Assembly (NCBI GenBank): GCA_016720545.1
Contig: JADKKK010000006.1
Location: 46,001-110,000, forward strand
Length of the DNA: 64,000 bases
Reading direction: 5' to 3'
From: Myxococcales bacterium
Lineage (GTDB): Bacteria > Myxococcota_A > Polyangia > Polyangiales > Polyangiaceae
Part shown: positions 45,631-54,165 of the stretch, one piece after another
Position numbering within the stretch: the stretch's first letter is position 1
How the letters are laid out: each line of letters starts with the position of its first letter
The notes under the pieces: model-generated
What the model saw: only the letters and a program-made list of their open reading frames with translations
What the model was told of the DNA's origin: nothing
The model's database searches: none
Translations under genes and position numbers: made by a program

Positions 45631-46251
45631 GTGAGCGCGGAGCCCGTGGCCTTACCGGAAGACGTCGAAGCGAAGCTCATCGAGCGCATCATGCTGCGCG
45701 ACGAGCACGCGTTCACGGAGCTCATGCGCGCCTACCAGGCGCGCATCTTCGGGCTCATCTTGCGCATGCTCGGCAACCACGCCGAGGCCGAAGAGGTCGC
45801 CCAAGAGGTCTTCATCCAGGTCTTCAAGTCGATCGGCAGCTTCCGCGGCGACTCGAAGTTCACGACCTGGATCTACCGAATCGCGATCAACCACTGCAAG
45901 AACCGGGTGAAGTACCTGCGGGTTCGCCACTCGAAGCAGCAAGACGAGCTCGAGGCGGTCGCGGAGCGCATGCCGCTCGGCGAGGGGCGCGGCTCCAACA
46001 CCGGGCACATCGCCCGCCCCGACGAGGCGCTCGCGGGCAAGCAGATCGAGCGCATCGTGCAGCAGGCCATCTCCGAGATCGATCCCGGCTTCCGCGAGTG
46101 CCTCATTTTGCGAGACGTCGAGGAGCTGAGCTACGAGGAGATCGAGGCCATCACCGGCCTCCCGACCGGCACCGTGAAGAGCCGAATCTTCCGGGCGCGC
46201 ACCCAGCTACGAGGACTCGTCGAAGCCAAGCTCGGAGAGAAGATCGGATGA
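45631..46251 (+). CDS. ECF sigma factor (RpoE-like)
   Basis: The protein has 206 residues from GTG 45631; GTG 45646 and more distal upstream starts are also possible. Region 2 (LMRAYQARIFGLILRMLGNH, then QEVFIQVFKSIGSFRGDSKF and TTWIYRIAINHCKNR) and region 4 (LILRDVEELSYEEIEAITGL, TGTVKSRIFRARTQLR) are complete. It would direct RNA polymerase to stress promoters. Its stop overlaps the next start as ATGA, the usual coupling with a regulator gene. TGGTAGCGT at 45624-45632 looks like an extended -10 box and would favour the start at 45646. Confidence 0.85.
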   Translation: MSAEPVALPEDVEAKLIERIMLRDEHAFTELMRAYQARIFGLILRMLGNHAEAEEVAQEVFIQVFKSIGSFRGDSKFTTWIYRIAINHCKNRVKYLRVRHSKQQDELEAVAERMPLGEGRGSNTGHIARPDEALAGKQIERIVQQAISEIDPGFRECLILRDVEELSYEEIEAITGLPTGTVKSRIFRARTQLRGLVEAKLGEKIG

Positions 46252-46805
46252 CGGACAGCGACAAGAGCGCCCCCAGCGCACTCCCTCTCGACGCGACCGA
46301 CGCGACCGACGCGACCGACGCGACCGACGCGACCGACGCGACCGACGCGACCGACGCGACCGACGCGACCGACGCGACCGACGCGACCGACGCGACCGAC
46401 GCGACCGACGCGACCGACGCGACCGACGCGACCGACGCGACCGGCGCGACCGACGCGACCGACGCGACCGACGCGACCGACGCGACCGACGCGACCGACG
46501 CGACCAACACGACCAACGACGACCCGCCGGAGGGCGCGGAAGAAGGCGTGCAGGACGACGCCGTCGGCGACGAGGCGATGGCCAAGCTCCTGAAGCGGTC
46601 GCTCGCCACGCCCGAGGTCCCCGTGCCCGACCTCGTATCGGGAGTGCAGCGGAAGCTGCGGAGGCGCTCGCGAGGGAAGTTCTACGCCGACGGTTGGAGC
46701 ACGGCGCGCTCGCGCGTGAACTACGTGCTCGTCTCGGTCGCGATGTTGCTCGTGCTCGTGATCGCCTACCTCGTGCTCGGCCCTACCGGCATCACCGTGC
46801 GCTGA
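46248..46805 (+). CDS. membrane protein with (Asp-Ala-Thr)n repeat, probable anti-sigma-type partner
   Basis: The protein has 185 residues, overlapping the sigma gene by ATGA. Residues 15-86 consist of 24 DAT-type units. Beyond it lie an acidic stretch, a basic segment (VQRKLRRRSRGKFYADG) and one TM helix near the end (VNYVLVSVAMLLVLVIAYLV). That topology (cytoplasmic N-terminus, single C-terminal TM) fits a transmembrane anti-sigma factor, but the zinc HxxxCxxC motif of typical ones is absent and no anti-sigma fold is recognisable. The extracytoplasmic tail is only about ten residues. Confidence 0.6.
   Translation: MTDSDKSAPSALPLDATDATDATDATDATDATDATDATDATDATDATDATDATDATDATDATDATGATDATDATDATDATDATDATNTTNDDPPEGAEEGVQDDAVGDEAMAKLLKRSLATPEVPVPDLVSGVQRKLRRRSRGKFYADGWSTARSRVNYVLVSVAMLLVLVIAYLVLGPTGITVR
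46290..46505 (+). repeat. 9-bp tandem repeat encoding 24 Asp-Ala-Thr units
   Basis: Seventeen GACGCGACC units, then one GGCGCGACC, then six more, all in frame in the gene after the ECF sigma factor. The near-perfect nucleotide identity argues for recent expansion or active slippage. Confidence 0.9.
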
Positions 46806-46863
46806 GCGACGCCACCGCGCGCGCCCGGCCCTCCTTTTCGCACGCTACAAGATATTGTTTTTA

Positions 46864-46897
46864 TTGACCTTGCCATAGTAACTCATACGTGAGTTAC
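46864..46897 (+). promoter_or_regulatory. AT-rich promoter/operator region of glgP
   Basis: TTGACC at 46864-46869 is followed by a 20-bp palindrome (GTAACTCA, TACG, TGAGTTAC; 46878-46897). This region is strikingly AT-rich against its surroundings. The palindrome lies where the -10 box and start of transcription would be, as an operator would. Confidence 0.6.
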
Positions 46898-46927
46898 GTT
46901 TTACTCGCGTTCCGCCCGCCGCGGCCC

Positions 46928-46933
46928 TACCCT
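46928..46933 (+). promoter_or_regulatory. second -10-like box before glgP
   Basis: TACCCT lies seven bases before the ATG at 46941, an alternative to the palindrome-associated promoter about 40 bp further up. Confidence 0.25.
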
Positions 46934-46940
46934 CCGGTGC

Positions 46941-49502
46941 ATGCCCTCGATCCGGCGCTTCACGGTCATCCCCCGCCTCCCCACGAACCTCGAGCCGCTG
47001 CGGACCATCGCCCACAACCTGTGGTGGACCTGGACGCCCTCGGCGCGCGCGCTCTTCCTCCGCATCGACGAGGCGCTCTTCGAGTCGGTCCACGCGAACC
47101 CGATCGAGCTCTTGTCGCGAGCGCCGCAGGCCCGCCTCGAGGAGCTCTCGCGGGACGACGCGTTCCTCGCGCACCTCGACGCCGTGGCGCAGGGCCTCGA
47201 CAGGTACATGACCCGCGAGAGCTGGTTCCAGAAGGCCTTCCCCGACGCGAGCGGCGCCACCATCGCGTACTTCTCGATGGAGTACGGCCTCCACGAGTCG
47301 CTGCCGATCTACTCCGGCGGCCTCGGGGTCCTCGCCGGGGACCACCTGAAGACGGCGAGCGACCTCGGCGTGCCGCTCGTGGGCGTGGGGCTGGCCTACG
47401 CGGAGGGGTACTTCCGCCAGGTGCTGAACTCGGACGGCTGGCAGACCGAGCGATACCCGATCAACGACTGGTCGCGGCTGCCCGTCCAGCCCGTGCTCGG
47501 CCCTACGGGGACGCGCCTCGTGCTCGACGTGCAGTACCCCGAGCGGATCGTGAAGGCGCAGGTGTGGCGCGTGCAGGTCGGGCGCGTGCCGCTCTTCCTG
47601 CTCGACGCGAACCTCGAAGAGAACGCCCCAATCGATCGCAGCGTGACCGGGCCTCTCTACGGCGGCGATCAGGAGTTCCGGGTCCGCCAGGAGATCATGC
47701 TCGGGATCGGCGGCGTCCACGCGCTCGAGGCCATGGGCCTCACCGCGACCGTGTGCCACATGAACGAGGGTCACTCCGCGTTCCTCACGCTCGAGCGCGT
47801 GCGGCGCACGATGGAGCGCGAGGGCGTCTCCTTCGCCGTGGCGAACGAGGCGTGCTGCGCTGGCCACGTCTTCACCACGCACACGCCGGTCCCCGCAGGG
47901 AACGACGCCTTCGCACCGGCGCTCGTCACGCGGTACCTCGAGCCCTACCGCGCGGCGCTCGCGCTGACCGAGGGTGAGCTGCTCACGCTCGGGCGGGCCG
48001 ATCCGCTCGACCCCACGTCGCCGTTCTCGATGCCCGTGTTCGCCATCCACAACGCGGACCACCGCAACGGCGTGAGCGCGCTCCACGGCGAGGTCTCGCG
48101 CCGCATGTGGAAGGATCTCTGGCCGGAGCTTCCCGAGCACGAGGTCCCGATCCTCTCCGTCACCAACGGTGTGCACACGCCCTCGTGGATCTCGCGCGAG
48201 ATGGCCGCGCTCTTCACGCGGTACCTCGGGCCGCGCTGGGTCGACGCGCTCGCGGAGCCCGAGTTCTGGGCGCGCGTGCGAGCCATCCCCGACGCGGAGC
48301 TCTGGGAGACCCACGAGGCGCGGCGCTACCGGCTCATCCAGCTGTGTCGCCAGTGGCTCTGCGCCGCCGCCGAGAAGCGCGGCGCCTCTCCCGCCGCGCA
48401 GGCCGAGCTCGAGGAGGTGCTCGACCCGCGCGCGCTCACGATCGGCTTCGCGCGACGCTTCGCGACCTACAAGCGCGCCGCGCTGCTCTTCCGAGACATC
48501 GAGCGCGTCAAGCGCCTGCTGTGCGATCCCGAGCGCCCGGTGCAGCTCGTGTTCGCGGGCAAGGCCCACCCCCAAGACAAGGGCGGCAAGGAGCTCATTC
48601 GGTCGATCGTGCAGCATGCACAGAACCCCGAGCTCCGCGGGCGGGTGGTCTTCGTCGAGGACTACGACATGCGCATCGCGCGCGCCCTCGTCGCCGGCGT
48701 CGACGTGTGGCTCAACAACCCCCGCCGTCCTCACGAGGCGAGCGGCACGAGCGGCATGAAGGCCGCCGCGAACGGCGCGCTGAACCTGAGCATCCTCGAC
48801 GGCTGGTGGGCGGAGGCCTACGAGGAGCACGGGCGCGAGGTCGGCTGGGCCATCGGCCACGGCGAGGAGTTCGACGACGACGACGGCGACGACCGCGAGG
48901 CGGAGATTCTGTACGACCTGCTCGAGCGCGAGGTGGTGCCGCTCTTCTACGATCGCGAGGCCCAGAGCCGCCTGCCGCGCGAGTGGATCCGCCGCATGAA
49001 GCAGTCGATCGCGTGCCTCGTGCCCTCGTTCAACACGGCGCGCATGGTGCGCGAGTACACCGAGCGCTTCTACGTGCCCGCGATCGCCTCGTCGCGGCGC
49101 CTGCGCGAGGGCGCGCTCGCCGGCGCGCGCGAGCTCGTAGCCTGGAAGCAGCGCGTGCGAGCCGGGTGGGAGGGCGTCGCGGTCCTCGACGTGGCGCTCC
49201 GCACGCCGACGGAGCTGCGCGTGGGCGAGCCCGCTCGGGTGGAGGTGCTCGTCGCGCTCGGCGACCTCACCCCTGGCGACGTGGTGGTCGAGCTTTACCA
49301 TGGGCCGACCGAGGGCGGGCACGACCTGCCCCGCGGCGCGACGGTCCGGATGGCGCACCTCGAGAGCGTAGGTAGGGAGCACCGCTACGTGGGCGAGGTA
49401 CCCACCATCGAGAGCGGCGCGTACGGCGTGTCGGCGCGGATAGCGCCCGCGAGCCCGAGGCCCACGCGCGCCTTCCCCACCGCGCTCTTGCGCTGGGCGT
49501 GA
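46941..49502 (+). CDS. glgP: alpha-glucan (glycogen/maltodextrin) phosphorylase
   Basis: The protein has 853 residues and starts MPSIRRFTVIPRLPTNLEPL, the DUF3417-type N-terminus of the non-classical phosphorylase group (the second GlgP family). The GT35 catalytic half contains YFSMEYGLHESLPIYSGGLG, LTIGFARRFATYKRAALLFR, VFAGKAHPQDKGGKELI and GTSGMKAAANGALNLS with the PLP lysine near residue 608. It releases glucose-1-phosphate from alpha-1,4-glucans in the cytoplasm, complementing the two secreted amylases elsewhere in the window. Expression may be controlled by the upstream palindrome. Confidence 0.93.
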   Translation: MPSIRRFTVIPRLPTNLEPLRTIAHNLWWTWTPSARALFLRIDEALFESVHANPIELLSRAPQARLEELSRDDAFLAHLDAVAQGLDRYMTRESWFQKAFPDASGATIAYFSMEYGLHESLPIYSGGLGVLAGDHLKTASDLGVPLVGVGLAYAEGYFRQVLNSDGWQTERYPINDWSRLPVQPVLGPTGTRLVLDVQYPERIVKAQVWRVQVGRVPLFLLDANLEENAPIDRSVTGPLYGGDQEFRVRQEIMLGIGGVHALEAMGLTATVCHMNEGHSAFLTLERVRRTMEREGVSFAVANEACCAGHVFTTHTPVPAGNDAFAPALVTRYLEPYRAALALTEGELLTLGRADPLDPTSPFSMPVFAIHNADHRNGVSALHGEVSRRMWKDLWPELPEHEVPILSVTNGVHTPSWISREMAALFTRYLGPRWVDALAEPEFWARVRAIPDAELWETHEARRYRLIQLCRQWLCAAAEKRGASPAAQAELEEVLDPRALTIGFARRFATYKRAALLFRDIERVKRLLCDPERPVQLVFAGKAHPQDKGGKELIRSIVQHAQNPELRGRVVFVEDYDMRIARALVAGVDVWLNNPRRPHEASGTSGMKAAANGALNLSILDGWWAEAYEEHGREVGWAIGHGEEFDDDDGDDREAEILYDLLEREVVPLFYDREAQSRLPREWIRRMKQSIACLVPSFNTARMVREYTERFYVPAIASSRRLREGALAGARELVAWKQRVRAGWEGVAVLDVALRTPTELRVGEPARVEVLVALGDLTPGDVVVELYHGPTEGGHDLPRGATVRMAHLESVGREHRYVGEVPTIESGAYGVSARIAPASPRPTRAFPTALLRWA

Positions 49503-49538
49503 CGCGCCGGGCGACGCACGAGACGCGAGACGCGAGCG

Positions 49539-50990
49539 TCAGCGCCGGCCGAGGCGGGCCTTCACTGTGTCGAGCAGCTCGAGCGCCTTGGGCGCGTATT
49601 CGTTGATGGCCTTCATGACGGGCCCCTCGGAGGTGGCGGCCCCGAGGTCGACGTCGCCATCGCGTGCACTATACATGTTTTCCATCACCTTCTCGACGGC
49701 CTTGCGGACCATCCCTCGGAAGGGGATCTTCGCCATCATCCCGTACATCGCGGCGTTGCCGCGGCTCTTGCGCGACGGATCGGCGCGCACCTCGGCCACC
49801 GCGTCGGCGACCGCGGCCACATACGCGTCGATGATGTCGGCGTGGCGCGACATGAGGGTGCAGTGGATCGAGCTCGGGCGCTGCTGGCGATCGACCGACC
49901 AGCCGCGATCTTCGAGGGCGTCGGCCACCGCGTAGATGTCGAGGCTCTGGTCGAGCGAGATGTACGTCACGATGGTCGACTGCGGCCGCCCGAGCACCGC
50001 GAGGCCGGGGATGGCCTCGAGGCCCGCGATGAGCTTCTTCTTGGCCTCGAGGGTGCGCGCGGCGTGGCGGAGGTAGCCGTCCTCGCCGAGGCCCTGGAGC
50101 GCAGCCCACGCCGCCGCGATGGTGCCGCCGGGGCGAGTGCCGGGCATGCTGGGCGACGCGTAGATGCCGCCAGGCCAGTCGGTCGTCACGAAGAACTGGT
50201 GCTTCAGATAGCTCATGTCGCGGTAGACGACGACGCTCGCGCCCTTCGCCGCATACCCGTACTTGTGGAGATCGGCGGAGATCGACGTGACCCCGTCGAC
50301 GCGGAAATCCCAAGGCGGGATGGGCTCGCCGAGCTTCTCGAGCCACGGGAGCACGAACCCGCCGATGCACGCGTCGACGTGCATGGGGATGTCGTGCGAG
50401 CGCGCGATCGCCGCGAGCTCGCCGATGGGATCGATCACGCCGTGGGGGTACTGCGGCGCCGAGCCCACGATGAGCACCGTGTTGCGGTTCACCATGCGGC
50501 GCACCGCCGCGACGTCGACCGTGAAGTCGTCGGCGAGCGGGGCGTGGCGCAGCTTCAGGCCGAAGTAGTGCGCGGCCTTGTCGAACGCCACGTGCGCGCT
50601 CTCGGGGACGAGCAGCTCTGGGCTCCGAGCCCAGGGCGCGTGCCTCTTCGCCCGCTCGCGGGCCGCCTTCACGGCGAGGAGGATCGACTCGGTCCCGCCG
50701 GACGTCATGGTGCCCACGGTCTCGGGGCCGCCGGAGAGCATGTTGGCGCTCATGCGGACGACCTCGGCCTCCATCCTCCGGAGGCTCTTGAAGGCCATGG
50801 GGTTCAGGCCATTCTCGGAGAAATAGAGGTTGTGCGCGCGCTTCAGCAGCTCGGCGTGCGCCGGCCCTGCGTCGTAGACGAGGCTGAACACCTTGCCGTC
50901 GCGCCAGCGCGCGTCGTCCCTGCGGAACGCCTCGAGGTCGGAGAGGATGGCCTCGGCCTCGCGGCCTTCCCGGGGGATATGCGCGGACAT
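49539..50990 (-). CDS. PLP-dependent lyase/decarboxylase, sphingosine-1-phosphate-lyase-like
   Basis: The protein has 483 residues of the group II PLP decarboxylase fold. VGTMTSGGTESILLAVKAAR and HVDACIGGFVLPW are typical, and SADLHKYGYAAKGASVVVY holds the PLP lysine near residue 243. The NP-MAFKSLRRMEAEVVRM segment, the FFVTTDWPGGIYASPSMPGT loop and the length closely follow bacterial S1P-lyase homologues rather than glutamate decarboxylases. S1P lyase cleaves phosphorylated long-chain bases to an aldehyde and phosphoethanolamine. Myxobacteria make sphingolipids, so the role is plausible here. Unlike eukaryotic enzymes it has no N-terminal TM. Confidence 0.75.
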   Translation of the reverse strand: MSAHIPREGREAEAILSDLEAFRRDDARWRDGKVFSLVYDAGPAHAELLKRAHNLYFSENGLNPMAFKSLRRMEAEVVRMSANMLSGGPETVGTMTSGGTESILLAVKAARERAKRHAPWARSPELLVPESAHVAFDKAAHYFGLKLRHAPLADDFTVDVAAVRRMVNRNTVLIVGSAPQYPHGVIDPIGELAAIARSHDIPMHVDACIGGFVLPWLEKLGEPIPPWDFRVDGVTSISADLHKYGYAAKGASVVVYRDMSYLKHQFFVTTDWPGGIYASPSMPGTRPGGTIAAAWAALQGLGEDGYLRHAARTLEAKKKLIAGLEAIPGLAVLGRPQSTIVTYISLDQSLDIYAVADALEDRGWSVDRQQRPSSIHCTLMSRHADIIDAYVAAVADAVAEVRADPSRKSRGNAAMYGMMAKIPFRGMVRKAVEKVMENMYSARDGDVDLGAATSEGPVMKAINEYAPKALELLDTVKARLGRR

Positions 50991-51059
50991 GCGCGAGACG
51001 GTACCACGCGCGCGCCGGCTTCGGCGCGTGACGCGGACGAATAAAACGGATGTAATGGT

Positions 51060-52205
51060 CTACGCGGCGGTGATCTCGACGCGGAGGAGCTTCCGACCGA
51101 TGAACACGTAGTCGCCGTGCTCGAGCTCCTGCTCGTTCTTCACGCGCACGAACGTGCCGTTTCGGCTCGACGGATCGCTCAGGGTGTAGCGCCCGTTGCT
51201 CTCCTCGATCTTGCAGTGGTTGCCGCTCATGTAGAGATCGACGGGGAAGTTCAGCTCGCCCCCCTCACGGCCGATCTGCAGGCTGTGCGTGCGCGCGCAC
51301 ACCGTGGCGCCGGCGGCGCCGCCGTGGAGGATCTGGGTGACCCGGAAGTGGATGCCGTGCTTCGGCGACGAGTAGAAATAGGTGCCGTCGGGCGCGGGGC
51401 CGTCGGTCTCGACGGGCGGCCCCTCGAGGCGGAACACCTGCTCGCCGGCGAGGAACAGATCGCCAGGCACGAGCTCCACCGAGCCGCGCACGCGGATGTA
51501 CACGCCGTTGAGCGAGCCCTCGTCGCGCACCACGAGCTTGCCGTCGCGATAGAAGAAGTTCGCGTGCTTGGGCGAGACGAACGGGTCGTCGGCGAACACG
51601 AGCTCGCCGCGCCGACCGACCGAGTGGCTCTCCGCGTTCAGGTGGTAGCTGAGGCCCTCGACCCCCTCGCCACGAATGAGGATGAGCTTCGCGCGGCCCG
51701 GCGTCTGGAGCTGACCGAAGAACTGCGTGCGGGCGCCCATGATTTCGGGTGGCACCGCCGCGCCGCAGCGGCCGCAGAACTTGTGCCCCATGGGCACAGG
51801 GGTCGAGCAGGAGCGACACACGAAGTTCTTTGCTTGGTCCATGAGTTCCTCGAGGGAGAGCTTTGGAGACGATGCGTCTTCGGCCAGCAGGTCCGCGCGG
51901 CCGTAGTGGTGGGTCTGGCTGGCGGCCGCGGGCGTGAGAAACCGGACAGGGTCACCGCGACGTAGCTTGAGGGGCTCCTCGAACAACCGCGCGCCGCGAT
52001 CGGTCGGCGGGTCTTCCTCGCCGCGGGCGTCGGGGATGGCGGCCTCGAGGGGCGTCAGCGTGCGCTCGGTCATCGGCGGGTCGCCATCGCCGCGCGTCTT
52101 GGGCTGGCCGACCGCCAGCGGGTTGCCGCACTGCGGACAGCCACGCACTCCCAAGAGGGAGAACGTGTCGCACTGGCCACATGTGACGCCGAGCTCGGAG
52201 GACAT
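51060..52205 (-). CDS. double-FHA protein with two zinc ribbons
   Basis: The protein has 381 residues. Two Cys4 zinc ribbons (CGQCDTFSLLGVRGCPQCG near 9-27, CRSCSTPVPMGHKFCGRCG near 134-152) precede two FHA domains. FHA1 includes VGRRGELVFADDPFVSPKHA and SLNGVYIRV; FHA2 includes IGREGGELNFPVDLYMSGNH and SSRNGTFVRVKN. Arg, Ser, His, Asn-Gly residues required for phosphothreonine recognition are present in both. It is a probable phospho-dependent scaffold, cytoplasmic. In the same direction, 22 bp upstream, is a degenerate signal-peptidase-like gene; the S1P-lyase-like gene follows after 69 bp. Confidence 0.85.
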   Translation of the reverse strand: MSSELGVTCGQCDTFSLLGVRGCPQCGNPLAVGQPKTRGDGDPPMTERTLTPLEAAIPDARGEEDPPTDRGARLFEEPLKLRRGDPVRFLTPAAASQTHHYGRADLLAEDASSPKLSLEELMDQAKNFVCRSCSTPVPMGHKFCGRCGAAVPPEIMGARTQFFGQLQTPGRAKLILIRGEGVEGLSYHLNAESHSVGRRGELVFADDPFVSPKHANFFYRDGKLVVRDEGSLNGVYIRVRGSVELVPGDLFLAGEQVFRLEGPPVETDGPAPDGTYFYSSPKHGIHFRVTQILHGGAAGATVCARTHSLQIGREGGELNFPVDLYMSGNHCKIEESNGRYTLSDPSSRNGTFVRVKNEQELEHGDYVFIGRKLLRVEITAA

Positions 52206-52214
52206 CTTCAGGGG

Positions 52215-52223
52215 AGGCTAGCA
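52215..52223 (-). promoter_or_regulatory. extended -10 box before the FHA gene
   Basis: TGCTAGCCT on the minus strand ends nine bases before the ATG at 52205. A purine-poor CTCCCC separates box and start, so no Shine-Dalgarno sequence is visible. The box overlaps the stop region of the upstream gene. Confidence 0.4.
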
Positions 52224-52227
52224 AACT

Positions 52228-52725
52228 TCACTCAAGGAGGGTGAGCCGCCGCTCAGGGTCGAGCGGGCCCTTCTCCCCCCACAGTCTGAGCACGACGCGG
52301 CGGCAGGTGGCGTCCGAATTCGTGACGGGCGCCGGGAGGCCGGCGTGCGCCTCCACCGCCGGAGGGACCACCTTGGCGGGCCTGGCCGCGCCGACCCGCG
52401 CGCGTTTTCCCTGGCTCTTTCGCGGCGTTACGATCGTCGCGGGCTTCGGCAGATCGTCCCGGTCGGTGGCACCCGAGGGCTCGACGGGCACGCGGACGGC
52501 GTACGGCGCGGCGCCGGTCGCCCCGCCACCGCACCGCGCCAGGTTCCCAGGCGCGACCTTGGACTCGCGCAGCACGAGCACGACGTCCCCCGGCGCGAGC
52601 GGCGCGACGGTCGGATCACCAAGCTCGGTGACCGACCAGACGTCGAAGACGGTGGCGCGCAGCACGAGACCAGCGATGAGGAGCGAGGCGACGAACCACC
52701 CGAAGCCCCTGACGAGCGCCCGCAT
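52228..52725 (-). CDS. membrane-anchored S26-like (signal-peptidase fold) protein lacking the catalytic Ser
   Basis: The protein has 165 residues from ATG 52725. The TM anchor (FVASLLIAGLVLRATVFDVW) and following strands SVTELGDPTVAPLAPGDVVL imitate the start of S26 signal peptidases (membrane helix, then x-S-M-x-P-T-L-x-x-G-D-x-V-L-V). The position of the nucleophile Ser holds a non-nucleophilic residue (ELGDPT). Beyond it the sequence is Pro/Arg/Lys-rich with a Cys pair. A non-proteolytic relative or a coincidence of pattern are both possible. It is placed between the histidine kinase and the FHA gene, all on the minus strand. Confidence 0.4.
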   Translation of the reverse strand: MRALVRGFGWFVASLLIAGLVLRATVFDVWSVTELGDPTVAPLAPGDVVLVLRESKVAPGNLARCGGGATGAAPYAVRVPVEPSGATDRDDLPKPATIVTPRKSQGKRARVGAARPAKVVPPAVEAHAGLPAPVTNSDATCRRVVLRLWGEKGPLDPERRLTLLE

Positions 52726-52732
52726 GGGTCGC

Positions 52733-52738
52733 AAGCTA
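52733..52738 (-). promoter_or_regulatory. -10-like box of the S26-like gene
   Basis: TAGCTT on the minus strand, seven bases before the ATG at 52725. Confidence 0.3.
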
Positions 52739-52776
52739 GGAAGCGACGCCGCGTCGGGCCAACTTCGGCGCGCCCG

Positions 52777-54165
52777 TCACGCGCGGAGCGGCAGCGCGAG
52801 GCCCACGACGGCGCCGTCCACCGCGCCCTGCGCGTCGACGTGGTTCTCGGCGAAGGCGCGGCCTCCGTGCGCCTCGGCGATGCGGAGCACGAGCGCGAGG
52901 CCGAGCCCCGAGCCGCCGGCCTTGCCGGGCGTGCGCGCCTTGTCGCCCTTCACGAACGGCTCGAACACGCGAGGCAAGAGCTCGGTCGCGATGCCCGGGC
53001 CGCGGTCGCGCACGAGGAGGCGCACCTCGGCGGCGTCGCGCTCGACGGCCACCGTGATGGGCGCGCTCGCGTCGTGCCCATGCAGCGCGGCGTTGTTCAC
53101 GAGGTTGGAGAGCGCGCGCCCGAGGAGCGCTTGGTCGCACGCGAGGGTGAGCTCCGAGGCCTCCGCGCCTGCGGCGTCGAGCGCGCCGGCGTCGAGCTCG
53201 AGCGGAGGGAGATCCGGGCGCGACAGCGCCGCGAGCCGCCCGCGGAGCCACGGCAGGAGCGCCACCCGCTCGAGGCGCACGTCGGAGAGCCCGGCGCGCG
53301 CGGCGGCGAGCAGATCGCCCAAGATGAGGTCGACCTCGGAGAGCTCGCGATCGATGCCCTTCAGGAGCTCGCGCGTCTCGCGCGCGTACGGGCTCACGCT
53401 CACGTCCCCGGCGACGAGCTCGAGGCCTACGCGCGCCCGCCCGAGCGGTGACCGGAGCTCGTGGCTGATGGCGCCGAGCAGCTCGCGCTGATCGCGTACG
53501 ACGCGCTCGATGCGCTCGGCCATCTCGTCGAACGTGTAGGCCACCTCGCGGACCTCGTCGGCGATGTGCTCGCTGGAGCGGGCCTCGGGGTCGAGCCCCG
53601 TGCGGGCGGAGAGCTCGCCGTTGCCGAAGCGCTCCGCCGCCTGGGCGACCTGCTCGAGAGGGCGGGAGATCCGCTTGGCCACCTTCCTGGCGACCGCGCT
53701 CAGCACGAGGCCACCCGCGAGGAGCCCGAGCACGAGCCGGAGCGGCCCGGGCGCGCCCGTCGACGAGCGCAGCGCGAGCGCGCCGACGATCTCGCCCTCG
53801 CGCACGATGGGCACGTAGGCGACGCCGTCGTCGAAGACCATGCCGGCCGGACCGCGGTGCCGACGCGAGCGCCGGGGCAGCACCTGGGGATCACGCTCCA
53901 GCTTGAAGTCGAGCCCGGTCGCGTCGCGCAGCTCGCGGACGTAGCGGTCACAGGCGGCCGTGTCCCCCCACTCCTTCGCGAGCCGGAGCTGCACGCGCCT
54001 CGCCACGACCTGCGTGGCGCCCTCGCCTTCGGGCCGCGTGAGCCCGAGGGTGATCGAGCTCACGGCGAAGGCGAGCACGATGGCGGCGAGAAACCAGAGC
54101 AGCAGGCGGGTCTTGAGGCGAGCGCTCCAGCCCCGACGGCGCGGACCGCAGCGCCCCGGCCTCAA
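52777..54165 (-). CDS. sensor histidine kinase (CpxA/EnvZ type)
   Basis: The protein has 462 residues. TTG 54165 overlaps the regulator stop as TTGA. Two TM helices frame a 90-residue periplasmic part (WFLAAIVLAFAVSSITLGL, then LVLGLLAGGLVLSAVARKVA). HAMP follows to 220, then the H-box ISHELRSPLGRARVG, N-box NLVNNAALHG, G1 DRGPGIA and G2 GGSGLGLAL. The periplasmic segment is Arg-rich and holds the strand GMVFDDGVAYVPIVREGEI, a Cache- or CpxA-like sensor core. It autophosphorylates and passes the phosphate to the adjacent regulator. The stimulus is unknown. Confidence 0.9.
   Translation of the reverse strand: MRPGRCGPRRRGWSARLKTRLLLWFLAAIVLAFAVSSITLGLTRPEGEGATQVVARRVQLRLAKEWGDTAACDRYVRELRDATGLDFKLERDPQVLPRRSRRHRGPAGMVFDDGVAYVPIVREGEIVGALALRSSTGAPGPLRLVLGLLAGGLVLSAVARKVAKRISRPLEQVAQAAERFGNGELSARTGLDPEARSSEHIADEVREVAYTFDEMAERIERVVRDQRELLGAISHELRSPLGRARVGLELVAGDVSVSPYARETRELLKGIDRELSEVDLILGDLLAAARAGLSDVRLERVALLPWLRGRLAALSRPDLPPLELDAGALDAAGAEASELTLACDQALLGRALSNLVNNAALHGHDASAPITVAVERDAAEVRLLVRDRGPGIATELLPRVFEPFVKGDKARTPGKAGGSGLGLALVLRIAEAHGGRAFAENHVDAQGAVDGAVVGLALPLRA

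Noticed and set aside
46290..46505. CRISPR-like array from the regular repeat
   Set aside because: Units are 9 bp, direct, without spacers and in frame in a gene.
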